The notes below the pieces were generated by a model, which was not told the origin of the DNA, ran no database searches, and saw only the letters and a program-made list of their open reading frames with translations. From NCBI GenBank assembly GCA_018398765.1, contig JAHBMJ010001594.1, positions 46,599-110,598 of the forward strand: a DNA stretch of 64,000 nucleotides, in the 5' to 3' direction. The DNA comes from Chromera velia. Lineage: Eukaryota > Sar > Chromeraceae. The translations under genes were made by a program, and so were the position numbers. Positions 21,918-35,359 of this stretch are shown here, in pieces (position 1 is the stretch's first letter; each line of letters opens with the position of its first letter).

Positions 21918-24900
21918 ATGAAAATTGTGTGGAAAGCATACGAAAGACGGTCTGAATATGCTGTCCTCCCCTCTGCTCTTGCGGCCTCTCCTGTCTGTCT
22001 TTGCCGAGGATTCTGCTTGTCTCAGACCCCGTCTCCCTCCATTTCTCTTGGTTTTGAACTCTCCCTCTTCTCCCCCTTCCCTGAGGCGACTCTTCTCGCC
22101 TTGTTTCCCTCGAGTTTTTTTTTGCCTTCCCTCTTCCTGTCTCTTTCGGTCTCCCTCCGTCTCTCTCATCTGCATTTACCTCACTATCCCTCTCTCACTA
22201 ACTCTCTTTCTTTTTATCTAGCTTTTTATGGCATTGTCCTCTCATCCTTGCTCTCTTTGCTCCCGTCTCTCTGACTCTCCCTCTCCTTCTGCCCCGCCCC
22301 CCCCCTCTCTCTCCCCCCCTCCTCCTCCCTCTCTCTCTTTCACGCACGTTCTCGCCTCGGTTCTCGCTCTCGCGCTCTCTCCCCCCCTCTCTCTCTCAGG
22401 CTCACTGAGTCTCTCCCACAGATACCAGTAGCTATGCACATCTGAAATAGCTATACATATGTCAGTCTAAGTATCGATAAGATAAACAATGATCCGAAGA
22501 GTCCATGAATTTGAATTTTAAGTTATTTTAAAAGAAATCAGGTTTATTAAAGTAATATAATTTATGATCGGTGCTGTCTAGCAACTTAGTTAATTTATCA
22601 AATAGCAACTGTTTGTACTATGTGACTAGCCATTTTAAGCTATTGATGACTACGCTTTCTAGCCGGGCCTGGGTAATTGGGGCCAAGCTAGGTCATAGAC
22701 CGGGAGCACGGCGGGGTTAAAGGGCAGATGAAGTTAGATAAGGGGCCCGGGCCAGGGGGGGCAGACAAGGCCAGGCGGGGTAGGCCCGGCTAGGCTAGGC
22801 CGGGCCAGCACAGGAAGGCCATAGAGTTAGACCAGACCGGTTGATAAATCGGATCCAGTGTTGAACCTACGTTTTCGTTTTCAATTTTATAATCTTTAGA
22901 TTACTTTTGTATGTTTTTTAAAGAAATTATGTTTAAAAAAGAAGAGAAAAGCGCCAAAAAGTACTAAAACTAGCAGTAAAACGCTGAAAAAACGTACATC
23001 ATAGGTCAACAACTCGCGGTGTGTGTCTCTAACACACTCCGTATTTAGGTCATCGGGCCGTGACACACCGATGATGGTGATCACTCTCCGTTTTTAGGTC
23101 CCTTCAGCCTTCGTGAACTCTCCGGAATGACATACTCCGCAAATTTAACACACTCCGATTTTAGGTCCTCGGCCCTAAACTCTTCGAGAGTTGGTGACCC
23201 AGAAAAAATATGCAGTTTGCACTAATTAAAAGTGAACCTGTTTTTGAACCTGTTTTTGAACGTATCTGATTCAGGTTCATTACTTCGAAATGAACCGTGA
23301 ACCTTGAACCTTTTCCTAGCACTACGGTCCTGGATAAGATTAATCTGATTAAATTATATGCTTGATTTTCTCTGACGAAATGCGCATGAAAAACAGAGTA
23401 ACAAAGGGTAGGGGTCACTGTGATGCGGTAACATACATTCTCTATTACTTTTGTAACCTTATACCTCCGTGCAAAGCCTCTCTTTCTTACTCTTTTTATT
23501 TGATAAAGCATACTGACCAGATCTTCTACCTTGGAACATCTTAGAACGTGGCTCTCTGTTTCCTTTCCCCTTCTCTTTTTTGTCATGGGCTTCTGCGAGC
23601 TGTTTAGCAGTCACATATTAAAAAACGCTTTGGATCTCCCCCACACTCTTCGTCTCATGCATCAAGATTCTTTTTATGGATGTGTTCACGTGGTAGTCTG
23701 TTTCGTTGACCAAGAAAGTGAACAGGGTTATTTCATTAATTTTTCCATCCCCTCCTGACTTTTTTACATGCTTTGCTCTTTTGTTTCTCTTATCTATCCA
23801 TCTTTATCTCAAATAGCCAATGCATTCCTCCCTTTCTCATTCGTGCACTGGGCATTCTGTAAGGATATGGACTTCATCCTCAAGGACTGAAATGTCAAGC
23901 AAGTTGAAACAAAATGGATAAATTCGTTTTTCAAGTGGCACTCTCTGTTCGCTTTTCTGTAGCACCCTTCTTTTTGTGATGGCGAAGCTTCTTTCTCAAA
24001 GTTTAAATGCTGCTCTCCTTCTATGTACTGACCAGGGTGGCGGCTCAGTGTAGCAAGAGGGGGTTTTTCCGATTTCTTCTTCTCTGATGCATGCACAGAG
24101 TGTACCAGTATTTCTTTTTGCATTTCCTTCTTTCTCCAGGAAAGACCACAAATGAAGGAGATTTCCGTTCTGGACCCCTCTGTTTCATGCAACCCGAAAC
24201 CCCCTCGAACTGAGTCAGTCTCACCTGTTCTTCTCTCTTTCTTGTCTTGATTGTTTATTCTACCTGCCTCTTAAACACTTTCTTCTTTCTCTTTTCCATC
24301 TCATCTACATTTCTTTCTTTAAACCATCTTGATCCATGTATAACTATTCTGTCTTTTCTTTTAAAAGAAGGCTGTTGGCTAGGCTGTTGGCCTACTTGTG
24401 CTGGTGTTCCGAGTCTTTTAGTACACCGGTCTCAAACGGGTGTTCACCTCTGTTATACAGCGTTCTTGCACTCTCTTCTAAGTGGAAAAAGAAGTCATAC
24501 GGATGCATTGCCTTAAATTCTTTTCAGTCTGATATGTACCTTATTCATTATTCATTTCCTAACCAGAAATGATAATTTTTTCTTAATTTCTCGTTCAATT
24601 TAGATTTTAAGGCTACTTTCAAGAGTGATGTCTACATTGTGCATTATATATAGCCTCCGATTAGGACATAGGAAAGAATTAATATTCCGCGTACTTCTGA
24701 GTCTAGTTCTAAGTTTTACTCTTGGTTGCTAGCTTGGTTGGCGACGGTTGCTCCGCGCCGCGAGTCCGCGGTCTACCGTCTCCTATCAGGCCTTAATTAA
24801 CTTGCACCTTAATTAATTCAACAATCTAATTTTATTTTATGATGAGTTTGCTCAGGCTTGATCGAACAACATTTAAATTTCAGTTTTTTAAGTTATACTC

Positions 24901-25011
24901 TTAATTCTTAACCTTATGTGACGCCTTGGCCTTCCCAATCTTTAACTTATGATCAAGACATCTTGCCGCTCACTGCGCTCAGGCTCCTCTTTTCCCCCCT
25001 CATGTTGCAGT
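21918..25011. other. Repeat-rich, AT-rich intergenic region
   Basis: Bases 22010-22420 are CT-rich (TCTC/CCCC), possibly the CDPF1 3' region. From 22440 to 24900 the DNA is mostly AT-rich. It includes a GGCC/AGGC-rich patch at 22680-22830 and a Ty3/Gypsy remnant at about 23160-23700. No host gene can be supported. Confidence 0.5.
23160..23700 (-). mobile_element. Ty3/Gypsy-type retrotransposon fossil (integrase C-terminal part)
   Basis: On the minus strand the sequence RRYKVTKVIENVCYRITVTP, followed by FHAHFVREN, has the pattern seen at the integrase C-terminus of Ty3/Gypsy elements (a KVTKVI strand, then YR and a final FH-x-x-x-R/L segment). Only this portion can be recognised. No LTRs are visible. 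The fragment is broken several times and looks old. Confidence 0.55.
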
Positions 25012-27699
25012 TTAAACTCGATCCTCCTTCTCTTGCTCCGGTTTTTGCTCACTCTTTGCATTTTCCTGCTCTTCATCCTGTTCCCCCTCGGCTTCCCCTT
25101 CTTCGCTCGCTTCGTCCTCCTCCGACTCCTCTCCGTCATCCTGTATAGGATCAGTCCCGTCCCACACTTCGAAGTCAGACTCCGAGTCTCCCCTCTCCTC
25201 CCCTGGACGCAACTTCTTAAATTCTTCCATCTCCTCCCTTAACAGACGCGCCTCTTCCAGAGCCTCCTTGCACATGCGCGTCCAGAAAGTTTTAAAAGAC
25301 TGTTCAAAATAAGAATCGATTTCCCGGACGGTCAACAATTCCTCCGCTTCCTCGTCTTCCTCTACTCCCGCATCTTCAACGACCTCCTCCTCCTCCTCTT
25401 TCTCCCCCTCCTTTTCGTCCAACTCCTTCCTCTCTGCGTCTTCAGCTTTCCCCTCCTCCCTGAACACACGAGAGGCGCCCCTTGCTGGAGGCAGCGGAAC
25501 CCTGCTGAAGATCAGTCTCCTTCTCTGCTGTGCCCTGTGCGTGGCCCTCCAATCCTTTTTGAATGCTGCGTCTGGGACCATCTCTGTCGGGTACGAAATG
25601 ACGTCTGTGCGCACGAAGGGTGTTTACACATGGAGAGAGGTAGACAAATAGTACTGAGAAATCTGTTAATCCACACACATGCACATACACACACACACAC
25701 ACACACACGCACAGCGAAAGGGAGAGAGGGGGGGCAGAGACCCGCTTCAGTACAGCAGGGACAGATAAGATGAGATGAGACTCTCTTGTTCTGAAGGCCT
25801 TCGTCTTCCTTCCCACGGAAGAAAGCAGAGCAGTAATTGACCTCCAAAAAGACCTGCTGCTGGCTCACTTCCTGACTTACCGTCAGGACGAAAGACAGCT
25901 GTGGGGTCCGCCTTCGAGAGAAGTCCGTTCATTCCGTATCTATTCAAACCCTTTCCCTTGCCTTCCTGCGCCCTCATTCGCTCATCGACTTCCCATCCGT
26001 TTGTGGGCCTTTCTCGCCAGGTGCGCTGTAGAGTCGTGAGGTCGTCATTCGACTGAAGTGAACTTCCAGATCCGAACAGAGTTCCTCCAAGACGTTCTGC
26101 GTGTGCGAGAGTGACGGGATCCACAATGAGCTTCGTGGACCCTCTTTGGGCAGTGGGGCTCGTATGATTATCTTTCGCCCCCACGGTGGACCTTCTTCTG
26201 TGGAAGAAAGAATTCCCCCTGATTGTTGCACGACGACCTGAAATATCACCCCCAGCGTTGTTTGTGCCTGTGGGAGATTCGTCTTGCTGCTGCTGCCCTG
26301 CTCGCGCGGTGAAAGTGGACATCCTGGAGTCTGCCCTTGAGAAACCGGGCTTTGTTGAGGGTGAAGGGGAAGAGGGTGAGGGTGGTCTGGCGGACCCTCT
26401 GGAGGCCATCGCTTGCATAGGCAGCGATATCTTTTCCCTCAAATCCTTCTCCTCCATCGGTTTTTCGCCTGTGGTCGCATCCGTCCTTTCACGAACAGGG
26501 GACAGCGCTCTCAGAGGTGCAGGGTCGAACGCGAGGGGAAGGGGGCCGTGCGCATGGACGAAGTTTTGGAATTCCAAGGGCGCGTGTCGGAGCTTTCGTG
26601 AGAGTATGGAGATAAAGAGATCTACAGAGAGACGACGCTGCCGAAGTGTTGCAATGGCATCACTGTCGAGAGAGACCTCAGCAGATTGCTTGGTGTCGTT
26701 GAAGAGGGCCAGTGCGTCGGAGGTCAGGCCGAGAGAAGGATGAATTGACGGAGGGGGAGGGGGACGAAATGGGGAGACCGGGCGGAGTTGTCCCGGGAAC
26801 TCAGGAAAGGGATAGCGACGTCCACCGGACTGTCGCCGTTCTTCGTCCTCCTCCTCCTCTGGTTTTTCTTTCTTTTCCGACGTGCCTTTTGTCTTTGTGG
26901 TTCTTTTCTTGGCAGCGATATTTTCTTCCATTTTGCTGACAGAGGGGAATGGAAAGGGGAAGGTTGCCTCTGGAAGAGAAACAGATTTGGGCAACAGTTG
27001 AAGAGACAGAGATTCCTTTCTGGGTCTACACAGAGACGAGGGGGAGAGGATTTGCGTCGTCGGTTGATCGGGTAGAAACAAAGGGGAGGCGGGAGGAGAT
27101 GTTGCGGGTCGGAGGGGGGAAGGGAGAATGCTTGAGGGAGCTCTGCTGAAGATTTTATCTTCTGGCCCTGCTTCGTCGGATGTTTTTGTCTTTTGCTTTT
27201 TCCGTTTCTTCTTTTTCAGTAAAGCAAAAAGCTCACTAGAAGGATCCAGAGGCATCGGGGCTGGAAAAAACTTTGGATCTATTTTTAGAGGCACAGGAAG
27301 ATGCCGATCTCGAAATGTGGCGTCTCCCCAATACACTGAACGAAGAGCACCTGCACGCAAATGAGATACAAAAGTCATCAGAACGTCGACAAGACAAAGC
27401 TTCCCTCGTCGTTTGTGGATGGAAATCATAAGCACCGGCCGAGGAGTGCGGGAAGTAAACGCAGGGTTCTCTCTAATCGGGGATGCTAACCTGTGTGTTG
27501 CTGTGTGCCGGACAAATCTGCTTTCTGACCTACTCTACTCACCTTTTGCGACCTTTTCCTGCAGAGACGCAAATGCCGATGCGTGTTCAGCAGCTCTCTT
27601 CGACCGGTTGTCCTTGCCCTCAGTGAACCTCACGTCTGCCGTAGTTTCCGCTGCACAGACAGAAAGTCAGTCAGGCGGAAAGACCGTCAGTCAGTAAAG

Positions 27700-27735
<36 letters not shown>

Positions 27736-29199
27736 CCGGGAAGAGGGAAGCGTGAGGTGGAACATTCAATAAAAATTGCATGACCGTATTTGCAAAGTAG
27801 TCGAGAAACGAGAGAGGGACCGCCGACGGCTGAAGCGACTTTGATATCTCCCGAGACGTTTACTCCCACCAACCGACTCACTGCCTGACCGACTGACTGA
27901 CTGACCGAAAACATCTCTTGCGTGCATCATGCCCACAGTTCTCCTGACAAGGGCGAGGTCGATTGCCTCCTCTTTAAAATCGTCCGCAACGGCGCCATCA
28001 AACTTCTTTCCAGCTGCATATATTCATTCAATCAGCATGCGAATTGAATGTCCACAGACAGAGTCACGGCACACTTAACTTAATTGTATTCCAATTCGTT
28101 CCTTTCCTTTGTTTCCTTCCCATCAGAAGCAAAAGCGTGTGTTCTTTGAGCAAGACTGAAAGAAAAGTCCCTGACGACTCAGATAGACCCCTTCTCTGCC
28201 TGCCCGTCTGATTTCCAGTGGATGCGCTCCATTCTTACATTCATCCCTATCATCAACTCCCTTCTCCCGCTTGGTGAGCTGCCTTTTCCCGTCGGGAGAG
28301 ACGCATTCTTTTATAGAACGACCATGAAGCAGTCCAAAACAAGGACACGCAGACAGACACATAGACAGAAAGAAAAAAAGACAGTAAGAGAGACGGACGG
28401 ACCGCCCGGCATTTTTCTGTCGAGAGGATTCTTCGGATGAAGGAGGCCGGCTCTCTCGTCTCTCTCCTTGTGCCTCTGCAGTCAAACAGAAACGCACACA
28501 CACACACACACACACACACAAGCAGAGAGAGTGGGCGGGGATGGGACAGAGAGATGCACAAACAGTTGCGTTTTCGAGAGCTTTCGGATGTGCTTTGGCG
28601 CTAAAGGCATTGAATTATCGATGTAGCGTTTTGAAACTTTCCGTCGCGATGGGTGTGTGTCTCCATCAACGCATCCAGTAGAAGGATTAAGAGTTCAAAC
28701 AAAGTGACTCAAAAATGCGTGGAGTCAGTCACTGATTTTGACCACACTGAGCAGCCACACGCTGTGCGCATTTATGAGACCTCGTTCAGAAAAGCGAAAA
28801 AGCGATTGGAAGCATCAAGAACAAGTTCACAATAACACAAGGGCAAGGCTCTACCCCTCCGCATACTGGACCAAAAGAATTGACCCCCTAACCCCCCCCC
28901 CCCNNNNNNNNCCCCCCCCCCAAAAAAAGCAATCAGAAAGGCACGTACCTTTTTGATTCTCTGAATGTCCCTGTGAAGCAACGAAAATCTGGTCTCCTGT
29001 CTGAGGGCCTCCTTCAAGGAGACGGCGTTGCGCAGTCGGACTCCGAATCTGCAGCAGGGGAGGGTAGGCATACGCAATGGAAGAAAGAAGGAAAATGACA
29101 ACTCTTCTCAAGTGTCTACACAGATGCAGTAGCATGAAGAGAAAAGGCAGCACAGAGAAAGAGCCAGAGAGCAAGAGCGAGCGAGTGAGCGAGCGAGCG

Positions 29200-29241
<42 letters not shown>

Positions 29242-32200
29242 AGGGAGGGAGGGAGTCGATGAGAGAGAGAGATAGAGACGGTTCTGAATGGGAAAACAAA
29301 GGAATAAACGGACAAAACCCCCTTCGATCAGACTCCTTTGAAATGCCCCGACCTGGTTTGGAGTTCACACTCAAAGTTCAGCCACTTGCGGAAGAAGAAA
29401 AGGGGAGAGAGGACCTGCTCGGAGCTCAGGAGCTTCCCGAACCTCAAAAGCAGACCCGAAACCTGAAGGCAGTCATGCAGAACCGCACATACAAACAGAG
29501 AGGAAGGAACGGCGAATGAAGCAAACAGTGGAGGAAAGAAAATAGAGCAAGCATGCAATCGAAGAAGGAATCACGGAGGAAAGGAAAGAAAACAAAAGAA
29601 CAAAAGCAAAAATGAAGGAGAGAGAGAGAGAGTGATCAGTAAGTGAAAAGGCCAATGATGAATTGCCCCCCAGACTGCTTTAATAAAGCCCCGCATCATC
29701 ACATACGCGTTCACACAGAATCCCTTTGTGTCTGTGGCCACATTAAAATGCACACTGCAGAGACAAAAATGGAGATATTGCCACGCAGAGATTGGCAAGA
29801 GACTGGTACATGCACCGAGGAGACAGAGAGACCGTCTGTATTTTGTGGACTTGCACATCTATCTTTCAGGCTTGGTTCTCGCTCCGTGCTGTAAGTCTCT
29901 TCCTTCCGACTGACGGACACTCGGTGAAACAACGCGAACTGAGTATGGAGGAGGGAGACCGAACAATGCGGGCACTCCTATCCACACACCCTGCCCTGCC
30001 ACTACAACATGACGCTCCTCTCTTTCCTTCAACTGCTGCATTCCCCTCCTCCCCATTGCAGTCACTTTCTCATTCTGTCCCCCACTCCCTCCTCCTGCTG
30101 CTGCTGCAACACACGCGGATGTCTTTCCAACCCTCCGCCTGAAGTCTTCCAGCTCTGCCAGGTAATCGCGTGTGGCCTGAAGCTCTTCGTCCTCTCTCTC
30201 TAACACAAACCTGCAAGCAGAAGGGAGAGTCTTGTGGTCACGATTCTTCTGAATCCGCCATTCTCGAAGACGAAGATGTCTAAGGGACAGAAAGGGCAAG
30301 GAGACACGAACTGCTGCACGGCTACAAATAAGATGCCCTGGAGATATGACGTGTTCCTCTCCTCTCCGTGTCCACTACTGTCGTACCGTCTCGAGAACCT
30401 TCAGGATCACCCCGGGGACGTCAATCAAGGCTCCTTGTTTGATGAATCCATCAATCCATCAATCAGTCAATCAATCAATGGCTCGACTCACTACGACACC
30501 GACGCACGCACCTGCGCATCCACCCCGGCAGGCCAGGAAGGAGACACGAATACCCTCTCGCTCTGCGGAGCTTCAGCCGCTCCCTGTCGTCCCTGGTGAA
30601 CCTCCAATCACTCGGCCCGATATCGCCCTTGTTCGATTTTTCCCACACGCCTTTTGACCCCCTTTCCTCTGTGTGCTCTCCCCCACACTCCTGTACATCA
30701 TCACCCTCCCTTCCGAGAGGGGACACAAGGCCCGTCGTCGGCCCCTTCTGCTGCTTCGACTGGAGCCATGCTACGGCAGCTTGAAGCTCTGAGGGGTTTA
30801 TGAAAGTGGCGGGATGATTTGAGTTGTCGGCCCTGCAGACACTCAGCATATCGACACGTGCAGTTGTGTGTGTTGAAGAAAAGAATGAGAGAAGGAAGAA
30901 GGATCACTGTGCAACGAGAGAGAGGCGCGGCGGGCCTCTTTCTACACTCACTCACAATCGGAAGAAAGGAAGGACCCCAGGCACTCCTTGGGTAGGTTTG
31001 AGCGTCTATCTCCGAAGAAATGGGGACCGACAGAGGGATACCTCCCTCCCTCATATGGCACCTCAGGTCGAAGAAAAACGAATGAACGCATCGATCAGTG
31101 AGGACAGATACATGCGAGAGAGCTGCTCTCAAGGTCGCGAAGCGGCAATGAGAATGAGACAGTAAACAGAAGAGAAAAGAAGAGAAGAGAAGAGAAGAGA
31201 AGAGAAGAGCGATAAGCAGGTCGGGAGAGAGGAACTAACGGACTTCCGGTCGAATACGAATCGGAGTCCGTTCAGTGGATGTTCCTCTGGCACGGAGGGA
31301 AGCCGCCTGCAGATTGAAGAGAAGAGAAGAAAAGGGAAGGGTGGGTTGATTTTGCACAGGTTCTTTCTGAGCAAAAACGCAGGAAAAGAATGAGCAAGAA
31401 AGAGAAAAGGGAATGGAGACGGAAGCCAGCAAGAACAAACGAGAGGAAGGGGAGCGGGGGCAAAGAGAAGGAGAAAGAGGGAGTGGAGGCCGAAGAGTTC
31501 TTTCTTCCACATTCGTCCCCATTCAACGTACAGCCCGTCACTTTGTCCAGTGATGTGAGGGAAGTCCCTGACTGCATCATGCTGACCAACCACAGGGGAG
31601 AGTCCCGAGAGGCCGTTACCAGAGCAGCGCCCTTTGTGATGAGCAGAAGGACAACCTCTTCAGAGTCGATGCTACCGGGGCCCTGCGTCGTCTGGGGGGT
31701 CTCCTTCCGCCTTCCTCCGCCTGAAGACTCATTGACACCTACTGTACTTCCCCTGCGTTGCACTGCTACAACGCTCCCTCTGCGCTGCGTCATGTTCCCT
31801 GCACTCGCTCGTCGCTGTGCAAGAGACACCCGTCTCCCACTCGTCCCTGTGCCTCCCTGCAGATCGTTTGAATTTTTCTTCTCTGCATCAGTACTGCCAG
31901 CAAGCAGAGCCTCAAATGGCACGGTGTACTGGGAGTAGTTGGGTGCATGGAGGGGGTCCCCTGCACAAGAGGAGAGGGGGGGGGTCACAATCATTCGAAT
32001 GGTCCTGAAGACTGCAAACGCCATCCATCTGTGTTTATGCATGTCCTTCATGCTTGAGAAACCGAAACGCTCTCAGCACAGCCCATCCGCTGCATGGCTT
32101 CCAAGGTACAAGCAAACCCGTATGCGTTTCCTGAGAAGCATGTGCGGGTTTTCGTTGTTGTCCCCTCCCCCCCTTTCATCCCCAGACAATTCAATTCACA

Positions 32201-33571
32201 ACAGAGCGCTGCACCTCACATCAGTGAAGAAATGTATTCACGACCCAAAACAACAGCAACAGCGGAAGTGGGGGCTCTATGATTTCACAAATTGATTGAA
32301 TGCCAAGCGTCATGTACGCAGTTTCACACCACAGCTTCTAAGGGCTCAAAGAGTAGACTTAACGAGCCGCGACACATTTGTAATCCCAGATATGGAAAAG
32401 CGACCAGAAGCCTCACTAAATCAGGAGTGAAGAACGCTGAAACATCTTACAAGAACCTATGAGTGAGGGCTGGTCTCCATAAAACTCTCGAAGCCCCCAA
32501 ATGGTTGCATGGGTCTTCTCATCAGTCAGTGACCCTATATCTCATTGTAAAAGACGCTTTGTTTTGGCGTGGCCTGTTGCGAAAGAAAAGAGACGAAAAA
32601 CAGAGACACCTCACGTGAAAGGCGACTTTTAGAAGGGAAGGCGCCTTTGGGTAAAGGTTTCGCCGAACAAGTTGAGTCTGAATAGTGGAGGGCAGAATCC
32701 ATCAGAAAGCGAAGAGTGTCTGTCATTCCACTGTCTGCACCGTTCTACCTGACTGACCCTCTTTGCAAATCAGAGTCCCCATCGGGATGTCAACCTGCTC
32801 TGTGTGCTCAACGAAGTGCTCAATGGTCTGTTAATTTGCAGGAAGTCATCACGCACAGTTTTGACGTTCATGTATGTGTATGCGTGTATGAATTCCTTCG
32901 GAGGGTCAGTCACTTGACCACCAATTCACGATTAGAGGTTTGGTTGATTTTGTACTCCTCTAGTTTCATGTTGCTGACCCACAAGGAAGTGAAAGGCATT
33001 CAGCACTGGCAGAAACAAGACAAGAGAGTCTGCAGAGTCTGCATAAAAAGTGGCTAGAGTCGCGAAAGATTCAGTCAGACAAGGGACACGTAGACAGGTA
33101 GACAGACAGATAGGTGTGCAGACAAGTAGGTAGGCAGAGGAAAGAACACAAAAAGAGACGGATTCACTCGAAGAGGGCCGAGGGACCAAAAGCGAAGACA
33201 GAACGGAACACATTCTGGGAAATAGGCAGAGCAAGCGACGTAGACACAGACTGATTACGCATGCTTTCTTCTCTTTGCTTCTCTGACACAGACAGGAAAA
33301 CATGCAGACGGACAGACAAAATGAAGAACCTCTTCGTTGCTTCTTTAGAGTTTTTTTCTGTGCAGACCTCCCACCGGAGAGAAGGAGGGAGGGAGGGAGG
33401 GAGAGAAAAAGTGAGAGAAAGACAGACAGACAGACAGACCTGTTGGCCCTTTGTCGAGAGGAACCGTGCGGCCTGGACAAGTTTCTTCAGTTTCTCCTGT
33501 TTGTGCGCCTTCTGAATAAAACTTCGGATGCGAGAAACGACTTCGGGATCGATGACGATCACTGAGATACA

Positions 33572-33603
<32 letters not shown>

Positions 33604-35184
33604 ACACAGAGGAAAGAGGGCCTGGAAAGAGACAGGGGCTTTTTCAGAACCAGTGTGTTCTTTTCTGTCGCACCAAAGATGCATTTGGATGAACGCTGTT
33701 GTTGTCGTGATGGTTTTTGTAATTCAGGATGCTTTCCACTCACAAAGAGGAAGTGCACAAAGCCAGACGATGAAGCGGAGGATATACACCGATCGAAGGA
33801 TCTCCAGAGGGGCAACTCTCTAAGAGAGGAGTGCGACAATCAAGCCAGCTCGCTGTTATGATTTCACATGTCAACGCTAAAGCTCCAACTTCTCCCCTAC
33901 ATGCCCACGTACCTGCTGCCTTGTGGCTAACCCATGCAGCGTTCATCCTCTCAGTGCCCTCAGGGCTCAGAAGGGCTTCTTCACCCGCGATGTCTTGAAA
34001 CTGAACACAGGTGAAGAGACCGACACACACACAGGCAGAAAGCAATGTTCTTCACTGTCTTTTGAACTGCCTGCCTGGCTCACTGTCCGTTCATGATCTC
34101 CTTTCGAAGTAAGATTATGTTGTTCAAAAGGCAGGTCACTACGAGCACAGAATGAGATTCAGAGCGTAAGAAAGAACAACTGTCGGAGCGATTTGGTCGT
34201 GTACCCATTTTGGCCCTCAAAACTCAAAGAGCGTGCAGGAAGGAAAGAAGGAAGGAAGAAAGGAGAAGGAAGGAAAGCCGTCAAAGGGAAATAGGCCAAC
34301 CGACTGACCGCTTCAAATTTCACAAGATCCTTCCGGAGAAGATTGTCCAAAGTACGTTGGGCATCCGTTGGATTTTGCTGCAAAAAAAAGAGGTCGGAGG
34401 GGAGAGCGACGTTTTTCATCATCATGACCGGAAAGAGGGTTCCTTCGGATTTGATACAAACAAGTGCGATCGAGGAGAGAGACAAATAAATCATTCTCCG
34501 TCGGTCACGTACTCAAGTCAGGAGTTCCGACAGACGCGGCAACCGGACACAAAGGAGGAACGAAGAAAGGAAAGCACGTACCTCAAAAAACTTATTCATT
34601 GTTGTAAAGTGTCCTCCTGTAATGCTCGAGGCCCTGCTGTTGGCCCGGGACCGGGGGGGACTGATGGCCCCCAGCTGATTGCCCCCCCCGCTCTTTCCTA
34701 GTGTTTGTGTGGGGGGCGGTGGGAGGACACCGATGGATGCGGCTGTCAGTGTGGGCTTCCTGGATCCGTGACGGGTGGGGGCTGCGTTGGTTCTCTCCGT
34801 CAGTTGGAGGCCTGATTTGGTCTTCAAATAAAGTTTCTTTGGGTCTAACTGGAGGGGGGAGGAGGAGGACCCCCCGAAGAAAGACCGGGAGAGACGGCCG
34901 TCCTCTAGCTTCTCTTCATCGGAGCTCTCTGCAGCAGGGTCCGGGTCGTCTGCGTTCGTTTCCTCGACCTCGAAGGCTTCTCCCTGAAGAAGAAGGTGGA
35001 GCCACGTGCAGGGATCCCCCTTCTTCCACAGACGCACCCCGCCTGGCACGGACACCTGCAGATGAGGGGCAGGTTGGGGGGTATGACTTAATTCATTTTG
35101 TGCGCACATCTTCAGACGCAACAAGTAAGAAAAGCCCCCCACAACCATGCGATACAGATGTCGGAGAGACACAGACAGACAGAC

Positions 35185-35227
<43 letters not shown>

Positions 35228-35267
35228 AAGACAGAAAGACAGAAAGACAGAAAAGAAAGAAAGGAAA

Positions 35268-35303
<36 letters not shown>

Positions 35304-35323
35304 AAAAAAGAAAGAAAGAAAAA

Positions 35324-35359
<36 letters not shown>

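Noticed and set aside
21053-21939. Minus-strand frames overlapping CDPF1
   Set aside because: They are antisense shadows of the CDPF1 coding region and its upstream sequence.
30392-30440. Possible exon reading ALIDVPGVILKVLET (minus)
   Set aside because: Its phase does not fit either neighbour, while exon 30512-30832 joins 30132-30210 directly in phase (GWMRR|FVLERED).
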